Shown: in pieces, positions 28,933 to 38,774 of the stretch | Layout of the letters: each line of letters begins with the position of its first letter | Numbering within the stretch: the stretch's first letter is position 1 | NCBI GenBank assembly: GCA_006503475.1 | Contig: RSEH01000036.1 | Coordinates: forward strand, 62,001-126,000 | Reading direction: 5' to 3' | Origin: Stentor roeselii | Lineage: Eukaryota > Ciliophora > Heterotrichea > Heterotrichida > Stentoridae | DNA: 64,000 bases | Notes under the pieces: generated by a model | The model's input: the letters and a program-made list of their open reading frames with translations, nothing else | Told to the model about the DNA's origin: nothing | Databases searched by the model: none | Position numbers and translations under genes: made by a program

Positions 28933-29574
28933 ATGTTTTTATTCTTGAAAAGGGCGACTTCCAACTGGATGCAACGACATGTGAACGACTTCTACGTGAA
29001 AAGTTCAATAAAGGAAGGCTTTCGTTCAAGAAGCGCTTTTAAACTAATTCAAATCGACAAGAAATTGAAAATTTTTAATAATGTGCGACTTGCTGTCGAC
29101 CTCGGCGCAAGTCCAGGCGGATGGACACAAGTCATGACGAGAAAAGGCCTGAAAGTGGTCTCTGTCGATATCCTTGACATGTCGCCCGTGACAGGCGCGA
29201 GTTTTTTGAAGGTCGACATGAGACTTCAGCAGAGTCTTGAACTAATAAAAAAAGAAGCGCAAGGACCTGCTCAACTCGTTGTCAGCGACATGTGCCCTAA
29301 TCGCTCTGGGGACTTACAGGCTGACGCTCTTGATATCATTGAATTAAATCATATGGCCTTTCAACTTTCACAGGAAATACTTGATTATCATGGAAAACTT
29401 GTCATGAAGATGCTCATGTGTGAAGAGGAAAAAGAATTTTATGTGAATTTTATTTAGAATTTTTTGGGGAAGAGGTTTGAGAAGGTTTTTAGGGTTAAAC
29501 CTGAAGCTTCTAGGAAAGAATCTTCTGAGTTTTTTTATGTTGCTGATGGGTTTAGTGGTTTTAAAGGGAAATAA
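28933..29574 (+). CDS. MRM2: FtsJ/RrmJ-type rRNA 2'-O-methyltransferase (MRM2-like)
   Basis: 208 aa across a 15 nt intron (29443-29457). SAM motif DLGASPGGW (56-64); catalytic K-D-K-E tetrad K37, D119, K159, E194, with contexts SAFKLIQID, VVSDMCPNRSG, LVMKML and RKESSEFFYV. The exon after the intron supplies KPEASRKESSE, essential for the tetrad. Length matches bacterial RrmJ and mitochondrial MRM2, which methylate a uridine in the large-subunit rRNA A-loop. The N-terminus MFLFLKRATSNW could be a mitochondrial presequence; ATG 28969 is an alternative start. ATG 28933 abuts the upstream stop with no spacer. Confidence 0.92.
29443..29457 (+). other. 15-nt intron in the FtsJ gene
   Basis: GTGAATTTTATTTAG, ending in an in-frame stop. 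Splicing joins EEEKEFY to NFLGKRFEKVFRVKPEASRK. GTGA rather than GTAA at the 5' site; A at position 10. Confidence 0.95.
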
Positions 29575-29812
29575 TTGAGGAATTATTATGAGGTTTCGGG
29601 TAATTGGGTAAGTTGGGTGATTTTATGGATATTGAAATTATTTATTAAAGGATTTGAGATTTTGGATTGATTTTAGAGAGGACTGGAGGATGAGGTAGTA
29701 AGAAGGATTGATGAAAAGAGATTGTTTGTTTTGAAATGGATTTTTAATAAAAAGTTTATGGAAGTTGTGGGATTTTTCTTTTGGTTTTATTAGTTAATAA
29801 TTTTTGGAAAAT

Positions 29813-30013
29813 TTATATCCCTTGCTCTCTAACTAAGTGGTTGTTTTTTATGTTTAAAGGAATTATCTGGTTTCCATTGCCGTAAATTCGTCTGTTTGAT
29901 AATTTTTGAATCGCCGGTCTTGAAAATAAATTCTTTTTCTTATCTGTTGAATCTGTTTCAGCGTGTTTACTTTCTTTAAAATCTGAATCTTTTTTTGAAC
30001 AACAGTCTCCCAT
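29813..30013 (-). CDS. Small acylated protein MGDCCSKK, 66 aa
   Basis: 66 aa, starting MGDCCSKKDSDFKESK. Gly2, two adjacent cysteines, then Ser and lysines make a strong N-myristoylation plus palmitoylation signal. The rest is polar, basic and probably disordered. No domain. Similar start to the 90 aa MGCCRS protein at 56549-56821 and the MGCLC kinase at 2004-3044. Short length leaves some doubt that it is a gene, but the N-terminal signal is unlikely by chance. Confidence 0.6.
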   Translation of the reverse strand: MGDCCSKKDSDFKESKHAETDSTDKKKNLFSRPAIQKLSNRRIYGNGNQIIPLNIKNNHLVREQGI

Positions 30014-30239
30014 ATATTTATTAGGCTAATGAATTTGGATTTTGGCAATTAACAACTATAAAGTAAGAATTTAATTAATGTGGATTAGCTTCGAAGTATT
30101 CAGCTATCATCACTCATGTTAATCAAGTCTAATTCATAGATATGGAAACTTTCAGAAGATTCAAATAAGGCTAAAGAACTCTAATCCAAACTTAATAAAC
30201 TTCTCATCATTTTGAAGCAATTAACCCAAGACAATCTTT

Positions 30240-31310
30240 AAGTTCTTAGCTTAGTATTTAAAAAAATTGACTATTTGTACCTCGAAATCAATGATTTAAT
30301 TAAGTCTTTTTATCAATCTACAGCTTCCGAATATCTTTTTCATATCGAAAGATACCTAATCACATTTAGAGAACAGAACAGCCTGCATCTTATTCACAGC
30401 GGGCCAGTCTCTTTTACCGAAAGTATTTATTAAAAGTAAATTTCTTGTTGTAGCTGAAAAGATTATATTTGGAGCTGGCGGAGAATACTTGAACATAAGG
30501 TTTAATTATTAATTATGAAGTGGTTCAAGACTGAAGACTAATCGATTAGTAATCATTTATGAAAAAGAAATCGAATTTTGTAATTTTATTGATGTTTGGA
30601 TTAAGTTTTCTTTTCTTTTGATAAAGACAGGATAAGGGTATCAAGATTTTTGTCATGGTTTGAGCGTTGATTTAAAGTTGGAAGATTACTCAATTATCAG
30701 AAAATATAAAAATCTATAAAAACATCTGAAAAGACTTGATATTTTTTTCATCTTGAAGTTGAATATAAATTTTTCCTATGAAAGTATATCTCATCAAAAG
30801 AAAAAAAGCAACTTCCTACAAGAAACGTTCGAATTTAGCGAAAATTATCCAGAAATCATAAAGAGTATCACTTTCAAAATCGATACTTTTGAATCCCAAG
30901 TTTTTGGTTATTGCATAAACATGTATGAATATGAACTGATTTCTTATGTTTGGCCAGCTTAGTCCATGCAAGATTCATGAATCTTTTCAATTATTATAAA
31001 CTTTGTAGTCGTAGTTATTTTTATCATTGAACCCAGTACAGGTACTTGATTTCTTTGTTGTGTATTGTCTGCTATTTTTTGACATTAATGCAAAAGTGTC
31101 TGGCATCAGAAATGGAATATGAGTCACTTTTATAACTTCAGTCTTACTCTAGCCTCTATTTGTTCTGGATCGACTGAGAATAATGAGAATAAAGAAAAAT
31201 TCATTTGTTTTTGGCTTATTTGGCTTTTTCTTGATTTCTTGATTGAAAAATTGGTTTTCATTAATTCAGTGGACTTGAAACTTGTACTTTTGAATCACTC
31301 GAGTTAATTC
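30240..31310 (+). pseudogene. Decayed MFSD1-like transporter gene
   Basis: Traces of the same protein as the two intact genes downstream. Around 30435-30500 the frame reads FLVVAEKIIFGAGGEYLNI, matching GRAIFGLGGENLNV of the next gene; after a frame change MKWFKTED matches MKWFKNKN. An upstream piece near 30258-30300 (IDYLYLEINDLIKSFY) sits where LDINHLEFNLFYSVY should be, and 31119-31305 is open and hydrophobic, possibly the C-terminal helices. Stops and shifts break every frame, so no full product can be made. The ends are approximate. A 69-codon frame at 30753-30962 is part of this remnant. Confidence 0.6.
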
Positions 31311-31456
31311 TACGCAAAAAGAAAATCTTAATCCTTCAAATGACATTTCCATAATTTTAAATCATTCGACTGCATTCTCAAACAAATTTTACAAATAAAA
31401 TAATCTCCTAGTAATTTAATTTCCCTGAAACCTTCAAAAATTCATTCAACTAAAAT

Positions 31457-32788
31457 ATGGTGACCGCATTAAAATCTTGCATTAATTCAAGATACTTCAT
31501 CCTTCTCTTAGTTAACCTAGGTTCTTTCGGCAATTACTTTATCTACGATTCACCTTCAGTTCTCCAAGAAAGGCTTCAAAGTGTGATATAAAATTAGGAC
31601 CTAGACATCAACCACTTAGAATTCAATTTATTTTACTCAGTTTACAGCTTTCCCAACATCATAATTCCTATATTCGGAGGTTACTTCATAGACGAGATCG
31701 GTGTAAGGATCGCAGTAGTTGTCTTTACCGTCTTTGTTTCGATGGGGCAATTTCTTTTTGCATTCGGGGTCTCAATAAGAAGCTACCCTGTCGCAGTTAC
31801 TGGAAGAGCAATATTTGGCCTGGGCGGTGAAAACCTTAATGTAAGTTGCTGCTACTTCCTCATGAAATGGTTTAAAAATAAAAACCTCGCACTTGCCATG
31901 GGAATCACATTCAGCATCACAAGAACTGCAAGCGTTTTAAATGAAAATCTGCTTCCAGTGATAGTAGTTTACTCGAAATCACTGACTTTAGCTTTGTGGG
32001 TCGGCTTTTCTGTCTGTTTGGCTTCGGTTTTAGCTGGGATTATCCTCGGGTACTTTGATAAAAAGAAGTCAGGTCTTGAGAAAAATGAAAAAATTGCAGT
32101 TAAATTTAGTTGGTTTGAAGTGAAACAATTGAGTCTTTGCTTTTGGATGGTTTGTTTGAACCTTGCTTTTAGTTACGCGAGTATTTTTTGCTTTACGAAT
32201 ATTGGAAGTAGTTATCTTCAACATAGATTCGGTTTTGATTTGATTGAGGCAGGAAGAATAATAAGCATCACTTTTATTTTTGCGACTGTTTTATGTCCTT
32301 TTATTGGGGTGGTTGTTGATCGCTTTGGGTATCTCCCACATTGTGTGATTTTAGCTAATTTGATTATAACTACTGTGCATGTTGGGTTCCTGTTTGTTCA
32401 AAATAGTCATCAACCGGCGATTTGTATTGTTTTGATTGCTTTTTTAGGACTTGGGTACTCGATCTATGCGACTTGCATTTGGTCTATGATTCCTTTGCTG
32501 ATTAAGGAAGAGTTAGGTGGACTTGCTAATGGAATTTCAACTGCTTCTTATAATGTCGGCCTTGCACTTGGACCTATTGGTGTTGGACTGCTACAGGGTT
32601 ATCATAATGAAGACAATAGATATCATTGGCTTGGGATTTTCTTAATTTTGAATGGAAGTCTGGCTTTATTCACCTCGGTTGTAATTTATTTGCTTGATTT
32701 TAAATTATTTCGAGTGCTGAAGAATCCTCCAAGAAAAAATAATGAAGAAGATGAAAAAGAAAATCTTAAATCTTTAATTAATGTTTGA
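31457..32788 (+). CDS. MFSD1-like major facilitator transporter 1
   Basis: 438 aa over a 15 nt intron (31583-31597). Twelve hydrophobic segments. The block GRAIFGLGGENLNVSCCYFL followed by KWFKNKNLALAMG matches MFSD1 (GRFVFGIGGESLAVAQN...WFKGKELNLVFG), and the exon 1 part NYFIYDSPSVLQ matches its YYCYDNPAALQ. MFSD1 is a lysosomal membrane carrier that exports dipeptides with an accessory protein; substrate here is inferred only. The C-terminus is acidic/basic and cytosolic. Tandem with the next gene and with a decayed copy upstream. Confidence 0.9.
31583..31597 (+). other. 15-nt intron in MFSD1-like 1
   Basis: GTGATATAAAATTAG with an in-frame stop. Joins VLQERLQS to DLDINHLEF, in line with the paralogue. 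A at position 10. Confidence 0.95.
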
Positions 32789-33234
32789 AGATTTAGATAT
32801 TTTGGTTGTGTTAAATTCACTTTTGAGATAGTTATATTCTTGAGATAATTATCTGGTGCTTTATTTTAATTGCCTATATACCTAATAATACAAAAGTTTG
32901 GCCTCTTTCATATGATCTAAATGATGAAATTTCTTATCTATTGAAAACCTCTAAAACTATTCTATTTTTAGTTACTTTTTATAATTAAAAATAGTATAGT
33001 TTCAATAAGAATGAACACAAAGCTCAATTTTGTGGAACTGTAAGGAAGATTATCATAACCAAGACAACAGATTCTTCCATTCTCCATAAAATAAACAAGT
33101 TTCTACAAATTCATTAAAATATCCTTAACCTAAAACAAAATTTTAACTTTTAAATCAAAGAAACCTAATTACTATAAAAAATTGAAAAACTTTCCATAAA
33201 GATACAAATCATTTGTTTATTTAAATGAACTTTA
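32789..33234. other. AT-rich spacer between the two transporter genes
   Basis: About 445 nt of AT-rich DNA with many short poly-A and poly-T runs. No open frame, hairpin or repeat that I can support. It should hold the 3' end of the upstream gene and the promoter of the downstream one. Confidence 0.5.
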
Positions 33235-34581
33235 ATGAAAATGCAAAATACTCAAGAAGATGAAATTTCCGAGTTTCTTCCATCATCTCATCCTGACCCA
33301 AGACACACAAATACCAGATTTTTCTTACTTTTCTTATCCTGTTTCATATGCATAGGAAGTTATTTTATTTATGACAACCCTGCAGCTCTCGAAGTTCCAT
33401 TAAGATCAGTATAGTTTAAGCAGACCTTATCCCTCGACATAGTTTCATTTAATCTGCTTTACTCAGTTTATTCTTTCCCTAACATCATCTTCCCAGTACT
33501 CGGAGGACTACTTGTTGATACTTTAGGAGTTCGCTCTGTACTCTTTGTCTGCTCTGTGCTGATTGTTATTGGTCAAACTTTATTTGTTGTTGGAGTGCAC
33601 CAAAGATCTTTTTTACTAGTTTTACTTGGTCGAGGTATCTTTGGATGTGGAGGTGAAAATCTAGACTTGGCTCAGTCTGTGATTGTTTATCGATGGTTTT
33701 CTGGAAAAGAGCTCTCGATGGCTTTTGGAATGAATTCCATGACTTCTCTCATGGGAAGTGTGTTAAATGATAATATTGAGCCAGTTGCAGTAGAATATTT
33801 TGGGATTACGAATGGTTTGATATTGGGTTTGTTTGTTTGCTTGTTGTCTTTGGGCTGTACAATTTTAGTGATTTTCCTTGACAAATGTCGAGATAAATCT
33901 TTAAAAGCTCCTAAATCTGAAAGTTTTGATTTAAAAAATATTTCAAAATTCAATCCAATGTTTTTTTTTCTATTGATTTACACTATCTGCATGGACTGCT
34001 CAATCTATTGTTTTAGTTACATTGCAAGTGGATTTTTGCAAGAAAGGTTTGGGTATTCATCAGTCGAAGCAGGTAGCTTAATGAGCGTCAGTTTCCTTGT
34101 TTCAAGCCTTTTAAGTCCTTTTTTCGGCATTTTAGCTGATAAGCATGGAAAAAGAGCTTTAATGCTAATTGTTGCTGACTTGTTGGTCTTTTTTTTCCAT
34201 ATTTTTTTCATGGTCTGTGATGATCAGACCACAACAATTCACATCGCTTCTGCTTTTACAGCTCTTGGAATTGGTTTCGCAATTTATATGACCGTCTTTT
34301 GGACGACCTTGGCTTATGTTGTGAAAAAAGAAATAGTTGGAACTGCTTATGGGGTTTGTTATGCTGTTTGTAACTTGGCTCTTGCTGTTTGTCCTGTGGT
34401 TGTTGGTGTGATTGAAAGAGAAACGGTTAGGGACTGGGGATATTTCTGGGTTAATGGCTTTCTTGGGCTTCTCGCATTTTTAGGTGCATTGGCGGCTTAC
34501 GCAGTATACGATCTAGACCTAAAATCCGGTGGACTACTAGAAAAAGTAGATTCCTTAAACATAAACTTAAAATCAAGCTAA
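33235..34581 (+). CDS. MFSD1-like major facilitator transporter 2
   Basis: 443 aa over a 15 nt intron (33409-33423). ATG 33235 is used; ATG 33241, in frame, is equally possible. Compared with copy 1 it is closer to animal MFSD1: SYFIYDNPAALEVPL in exon 1 and GRGIFGCGGENLDLAQSVIV, then RWFSGKELSMAFG. Twelve TM segments. The N-terminal tail has acidic Glu/Ser residues of the sort used in endolysosomal sorting, though a clear dileucine was not pinned down. Its stop is 3 nt from the stop of convergent CCZ1, another endolysosomal gene. Confidence 0.92.
33409..33423 (+). other. 15-nt intron in MFSD1-like 2
   Basis: GTATAGTTTAAGCAG, in-frame TAG. Joins ALEVPLRS to TLSLDIVSFN. Same position as in the paralogue, so the intron predates the tandem duplication. 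A at position 10. Confidence 0.95.
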
Positions 34582-34584
34582 CCA

Positions 34585-35913
34585 TTAAAGCCCAGTAAAA
34601 ATATTATGAAAGTACCCATTTGCAAACTTGACAACTTCTTCTTCAATCTTATTAACTGGTGCAGTGGAAGGAGGCAAAACAAAATAAATTTCCCTAGAGT
34701 CAAGTACCTTGACAGCCATGACCCAAGCATTATGAGTGCGAATGATGGTCTTGACCAAAGCATCATATTTCTGAGTCGAGTCCTTCATCTGTGCCGAGAT
34801 AGTGACAAGCAATCGATAAAGCTGGTCATCAATCGGGTTGAGTTTCGTGCTTTGCTTGATGGCGAGGTTCATGCTATTGAAGTAAAGAAATTTAAAGCTA
34901 TCTTCACTAGGTCCAGTCCTCTGGAACTGTGCAGAGATGGTTTTGATGATGTCAGGACTGAGCTCTGCAAGGGTTTTTCTGTAACTTTCAAGTTCTTCCT
35001 CTGTCAGGTCCTTGTTTCGCACGATCAGGACCAATTGCAACGCGTCTTGCACCCAGACTATCAGTTTACTTGGCTCTACGTCGGGAAGATAGATCGTCGG
35101 AATGTGCAGCCCTGATGAGGTCTTTCCGTAAAGAAAACCTTTCTTTGGGTATTCAGTGATTCTTCCGTAGGCGCAGTCTTGAGGACTTAGGTCTCTTTTG
35201 AAATCGACTAAACGACGCCAGTTCTTGTCACGGGATAAGTAGGAGTATATTATTAGAGAACCGGCTTGAGGCATCGAAGTGTTTACTATGTTTCCGTCGT
35301 AGATTAACATTGTGTGGAGTACATCTGGAAAACCAAATGAGATTTGGCTTAGACCGTACATCACGTTCATATACGACTTACGGTCCAACGGACAATAATA
35401 AAACCCTTCAAACAAGTCAGTTTTCCTGGACTGTTCCACATCAAACAATCTCGAATAATCAGCTAAAATCCTCCTCAACATTCCAAACTCCTCCGGATAT
35501 CTAAACCCAGCAAGAGGTCCATGAAACAATACAAAGTTTTTATAAAACCCTTCAGCAATGCTTCTAAGAACATGAGGATGAGTCTCCAAGTCCTGTTGTC
35601 TAATAAAACTATCTTGTCCAGCGTCCTGATGATTAAGGACAATACAAAGCCAGATATTTTTCTCACATTCATAAAGAATATGCGTATGTTTTTCTGTATG
35701 GATACTTTCAAGAGGATGTTCTGAAAACTGTTGAACAAACATGCACATTCCTTCAGCAAGTCCAACATGAGTCTGTTGTTCGAACAAAGGAGCGGTTTCT
35801 GGATGATAGTAAATCAACTTACATGATTTGTAATCGTCTTCAGTCGGATGCTCGGTCACAGGCTTTAAAGTAGGGTTAAAGACAAAGAGACTTGAAATGG
35901 AAGAACTTCTCAT
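34585..35913 (-). CDS. CCZ1: Vacuolar fusion protein CCZ1
   Basis: 442 aa. The N-terminal longin block matches CCZ1: LFVFNPTLKP, then KLIYYHPE, NVGL-like HVGLAEGMCMFVQQF and HTEKHTHILYECEKNIWLCIV. The middle and C-terminal parts (LHIPTIYLPD, LQLVLIVRNKDLT) fit the second and third longin domains. CCZ1 with MON1 is the exchange factor for Rab7 on late endosomes and phagosomes. MON1 is not in this window. Length is near that of human CCZ1 (482). Confidence 0.93.
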   Translation of the reverse strand: MRSSSISSLFVFNPTLKPVTEHPTEDDYKSCKLIYYHPETAPLFEQQTHVGLAEGMCMFVQQFSEHPLESIHTEKHTHILYECEKNIWLCIVLNHQDAGQDSFIRQQDLETHPHVLRSIAEGFYKNFVLFHGPLAGFRYPEEFGMLRRILADYSRLFDVEQSRKTDLFEGFYYCPLDRKSYMNVMYGLSQISFGFPDVLHTMLIYDGNIVNTSMPQAGSLIIYSYLSRDKNWRRLVDFKRDLSPQDCAYGRITEYPKKGFLYGKTSSGLHIPTIYLPDVEPSKLIVWVQDALQLVLIVRNKDLTEEELESYRKTLAELSPDIIKTISAQFQRTGPSEDSFKFLYFNSMNLAIKQSTKLNPIDDQLYRLLVTISAQMKDSTQKYDALVKTIIRTHNAWVMAVKVLDSREIYFVLPPSTAPVNKIEEEVVKFANGYFHNIFTGL

Positions 35914-35943
35914 TATTGGTTTATATTGAGTAATTTTAACTAG

Positions 35944-37416
35944 CTAATCAGCTGCCTGGCTTCCAGTTTCTGATCCATTGTTACGAATCTTTTTTAGTAG
36001 GCCTTTGTTGATGCGGGCTTCGTTGTTGCTCATGTGCTTTTTCTTCTTCGCTTCCTTTTCTTGCATTTGACTTTTTAGTATCTCGACATGCATGAGGTTG
36101 AGTTCTTTTTCTCGTTGTTTTCTTTCTTCTTCTAGTTTAAAGAACTCATCAGCGTCTTTTTTCCACATGTCAGCCTGTTCATCTAAATTTCTCTTTTCAT
36201 TTACTTTTCTTTTATTTTTCTCTTCAACTTGCTTGTCAAGGATTTTCCTGATTTCTTGTTTCTGTCGACTGAGTTGAGCAGCTCTTCGATCATCTTCTTG
36301 TTTATCCAGAAGTTCCTTTTCCTCGATTTGCCGAAGAAGCATCATGTCTTCCTCGAGGTTTTTCTGTTTTTGTTCTTTCAAGACAGTATCTGCCATTCTT
36401 GCCATAAGAAGTTGTTGACGTTCTTCCCTTGCTTTCATTTCATTGAGTCTATCTTCCTCCTGCTTGTCAAGCATTCTTGCGTAGTCTTCCATTGATTTGA
36501 TATCATTAAGTCTTTCTTGTTCCCTGGCTTCTAGTTGTCTTTTTTTGTTCTCGTCGTTTTCTTGCATCATTTTCAACATGTAAGTCCTTTCTTCTCGTTT
36601 TTTTTCTTCGAAGGCCATTTGATCAGCTTTCAGTTCCTCTTGAAGTCGCTGGACAAGGCGCTCGTCGAGGGTCCTTTGTTGTTTCTCGTCGTTTCTTTTT
36701 CTTTTCTTCTCCTCTGCAAGCTGTTTGTCTCTCAGCAACTTTTCTTGCATGATTTTTTCCTTGTACATCATTTCGCGTTCTTTTTCTTTGAGCTCCATGA
36801 TTTCGACGTTGCGCTTTTGGGCCTCGTCGTAAAGTTGCTCTTCTTCTTTGTCGGAAAGCTTTTTACGGTTCTTGTCGTTCATTTGACGGTCTAATTCTCG
36901 TTTTAACTTCATTTTGTTCTCGATTTCTCGTCGGAGTCGAGCTTTTTCTTCTTCGTGGAACATCAGTGTGTCGTATTCTAAGATGGCTGCCCACTCGTCT
37001 TCGTCGTCTTCTGGAATGTATTCTGAGCTTTTTACTGATGAACGAACTGATGAGGCTACTGACATCTGGTCAGAAGCCTTAACCGAGCCTTTAACCGAAG
37101 CAGCTGCGGGAGTTACTGGTTTATGTTTTGCTTCAGACTTGGCTGAGACAGATCTTTGGTCAAGCTCAGCTCGTTTTTTAATTTTATCATCAAGTTTCTG
37201 AAGATTCGCTTCAGTCAAAGTCTCTTGTTTCATGAAGTTTTCCACTTCTTTGTCAATGAATCCTCCCTCGTTGCCGTATTTTTTCTTGAACTTGTTGACG
37301 AGAAGTCCTTTGAGTTCTTCTCTTTCTTGCAGTTTCAGAAGACGTGCTCTTTGCTGGTCTGTCAATTTACTGCCTGCTGTTTGGTTTGGCTTCGGTGGAA
37401 CTTTAGGGTAAGACAT
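35944..37416 (-). CDS. Trichohyalin/plectin-like coiled-coil protein, copy 2
   Basis: 490 aa, the paralogue of the gene at 3104-4570. The start (MSYPKVPPK), the Ser/Ala linker (PVTPAAASVKGSVKASDQ) and the whole coiled coil align without gaps, with scattered conservative changes. At DNA level many third positions differ, so the copies are not very recent, but the protein is under strong constraint. The C-terminal 20 residues differ. Both lie on the minus strand about 31 kb apart with different neighbours. Likely an axonemal microtubule-associated protein. Confidence 0.86.
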   Translation of the reverse strand: MSYPKVPPKPNQTAGSKLTDQQRARLLKLQEREELKGLLVNKFKKKYGNEGGFIDKEVENFMKQETLTEANLQKLDDKIKKRAELDQRSVSAKSEAKHKPVTPAAASVKGSVKASDQMSVASSVRSSVKSSEYIPEDDEDEWAAILEYDTLMFHEEEKARLRREIENKMKLKRELDRQMNDKNRKKLSDKEEEQLYDEAQKRNVEIMELKEKEREMMYKEKIMQEKLLRDKQLAEEKKRKRNDEKQQRTLDERLVQRLQEELKADQMAFEEKKREERTYMLKMMQENDENKKRQLEAREQERLNDIKSMEDYARMLDKQEEDRLNEMKAREERQQLLMARMADTVLKEQKQKNLEEDMMLLRQIEEKELLDKQEDDRRAAQLSRQKQEIRKILDKQVEEKNKRKVNEKRNLDEQADMWKKDADEFFKLEEERKQREKELNLMHVEILKSQMQEKEAKKKKHMSNNEARINKGLLKKIRNNGSETGSQAAD

Positions 37417-37726
37417 TTTTATGAAAGTTTTTAAATGTGGAAGAGAATGCCAGGAATGAAATTTTTTTGAGAAAGATTATTTTGTGTTGTTTTCTGATGT
37501 TTTTATGAAGGTTTTATGAGGGATTTAGAAGTTTGGGCTTAGTTGAAGGAAATATTCTGACTGGTGAAGAGTTGGAAGAATTTGGTTTATTTTAAAAAGG
37601 ATCTTTAAGTATTTAGGAATATTTTAGATTATTTTTTAAGGTATTGAATTTTATGTAGATGTTTTGGATTAGAGTTCATCTGGATTGTTATAAGTTAGAT
37701 TTTCGAAGAGGACAATAGGATTATAA
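37417..37726. other. AT-rich divergent promoter region
   Basis: 310 nt between divergent starts. Mostly T-rich on the plus strand. A short stop-free piece near 37510-37593 (reads GFRSLGLVEGNILTGEE) has no ATG and is too short to support a gene. Otherwise nothing is visible. Confidence 0.4.
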
Positions 37727-38770
37727 ATGGATCTAAATCAAAGGTCTTACTTTTTGAAATTTGAGAATTCCAAATTTATAGGCACTGAGGTTCAAGTGCC
37801 TCTAAAAAATGATTACATCTTAGAAGAATACTCAAAAGAAATCAGCAAAGAATTAGAAATGCCTCAAGGTAACTATTTCTTTTTCTATGATAAAAGAAGA
37901 ATAAACCGTGTAAGTCATGATTATTTTAAAAGCCCTAATCCAATACAGGTCTTGGACCCTAATGAATTAATATCAAGCACTGTATCCTTCAAAATAGTAA
38001 CAAAGACTCGAATAAGTTTTTACAACTATTCCACTAAAGACCCAATGGAAAAGACATTGAAAGATGCTCTATGCTTTGTATTAAAAGATAATAATATCCA
38101 GAATGATTTTTTCTCAGACTTTGAATTTACTTTAATTGATTTTATGAAAAATATAGACAGACCTATCAGTTACTTCCATGAAAAAACCCCCACAATTTCC
38201 ATTAATTTTATAAAGAAAACAAAAAACATTAATTTTAGTTTCAATGGAATATCAAAAATATTTCATGCAGGTATAAAAACGACTTTTGGAGAATTAACTG
38301 TAAAAGCTCAGATTTTGTTTGAACTTTGTGATAAACAAATTAATTTAATCAGTGAAATGAGCCAAGTAATAATTGGATTGGATTTAAAAATTTGTAATCT
38401 TGATTCTAATGATGATAGATTTCAAATTCAAATTAATCATGATTATAATATTGAACCTCCATTTAGAGGATTAATAATCGAATGCAAATGCATGGAAAAC
38501 AAATGCAGTAATTACCAAAATATTCAACTAATATATAAAGGACTTGGAATTTTCGACATGAAATTATTAGATTTTGAATATTCATGCGAAAAGTGCTTAA
38601 AGTTCTTAAAAATTAGTGACTTCGGGTTTATATTCACAAAAAATAAATATCTAGCCAGGTATGATTCCAATGAGATAAACCAAGAAACCCTATATCTTAC
38701 AAAAGATTATAAAAAAGGTAACTACTTCCCAATAGCCAACTATACTTACTTAACAATTATCTGCATTTAA
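37727..38770 (+). CDS. Hypothetical protein with C-terminal Cys-pair (zinc-binding) module, 347 aa
   Basis: The first ~100 residues may form beta-grasp-like domains (alternating strands, EMPQGNYFFFYDKRRI). The C-terminal ~100 residues hold IECKCMENKCSNY ... GLGIFDM ... CEKC ... SDFGF: a pair C-x-C-x4-C, a G-x-G-x-FD turn and a CxxC. The same order (C..C.AY...GFG.FD....CP.C...GF) is one I associate with uncharacterised ubiquitin-related proteins of amoebae and rotifers, hence a zinc module is likely. More AT-rich in codon use than neighbours. Convergent with the next gene, 4 nt between stops. Confidence 0.72.
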   Translation: MDLNQRSYFLKFENSKFIGTEVQVPLKNDYILEEYSKEISKELEMPQGNYFFFYDKRRINRVSHDYFKSPNPIQVLDPNELISSTVSFKIVTKTRISFYNYSTKDPMEKTLKDALCFVLKDNNIQNDFFSDFEFTLIDFMKNIDRPISYFHEKTPTISINFIKKTKNINFSFNGISKIFHAGIKTTFGELTVKAQILFELCDKQINLISEMSQVIIGLDLKICNLDSNDDRFQIQINHDYNIEPPFRGLIIECKCMENKCSNYQNIQLIYKGLGIFDMKLLDFEYSCEKCLKFLKISDFGFIFTKNKYLARYDSNEINQETLYLTKDYKKGNYFPIANYTYLTIICI

Positions 38771-38774
38771 TAAC

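Noticed and set aside
30753-30962. 69-codon frame as a separate gene
   Set aside because: It lies within the decayed MFSD1-like copy and has no independent support.
36092-37434. Long Ser/Phe-rich frames on the plus strand opposite the coiled-coil gene (also 3162-4355)
   Set aside because: They are the antisense of Glu/Lys-rich coiled-coil codons; composition is diagnostic of shadows.
37510-37593. Short coding-like piece (GFRSLGLVEGNILTGEE) in the promoter region before 37727
   Set aside because: No ATG, no homologue recognised, too short.
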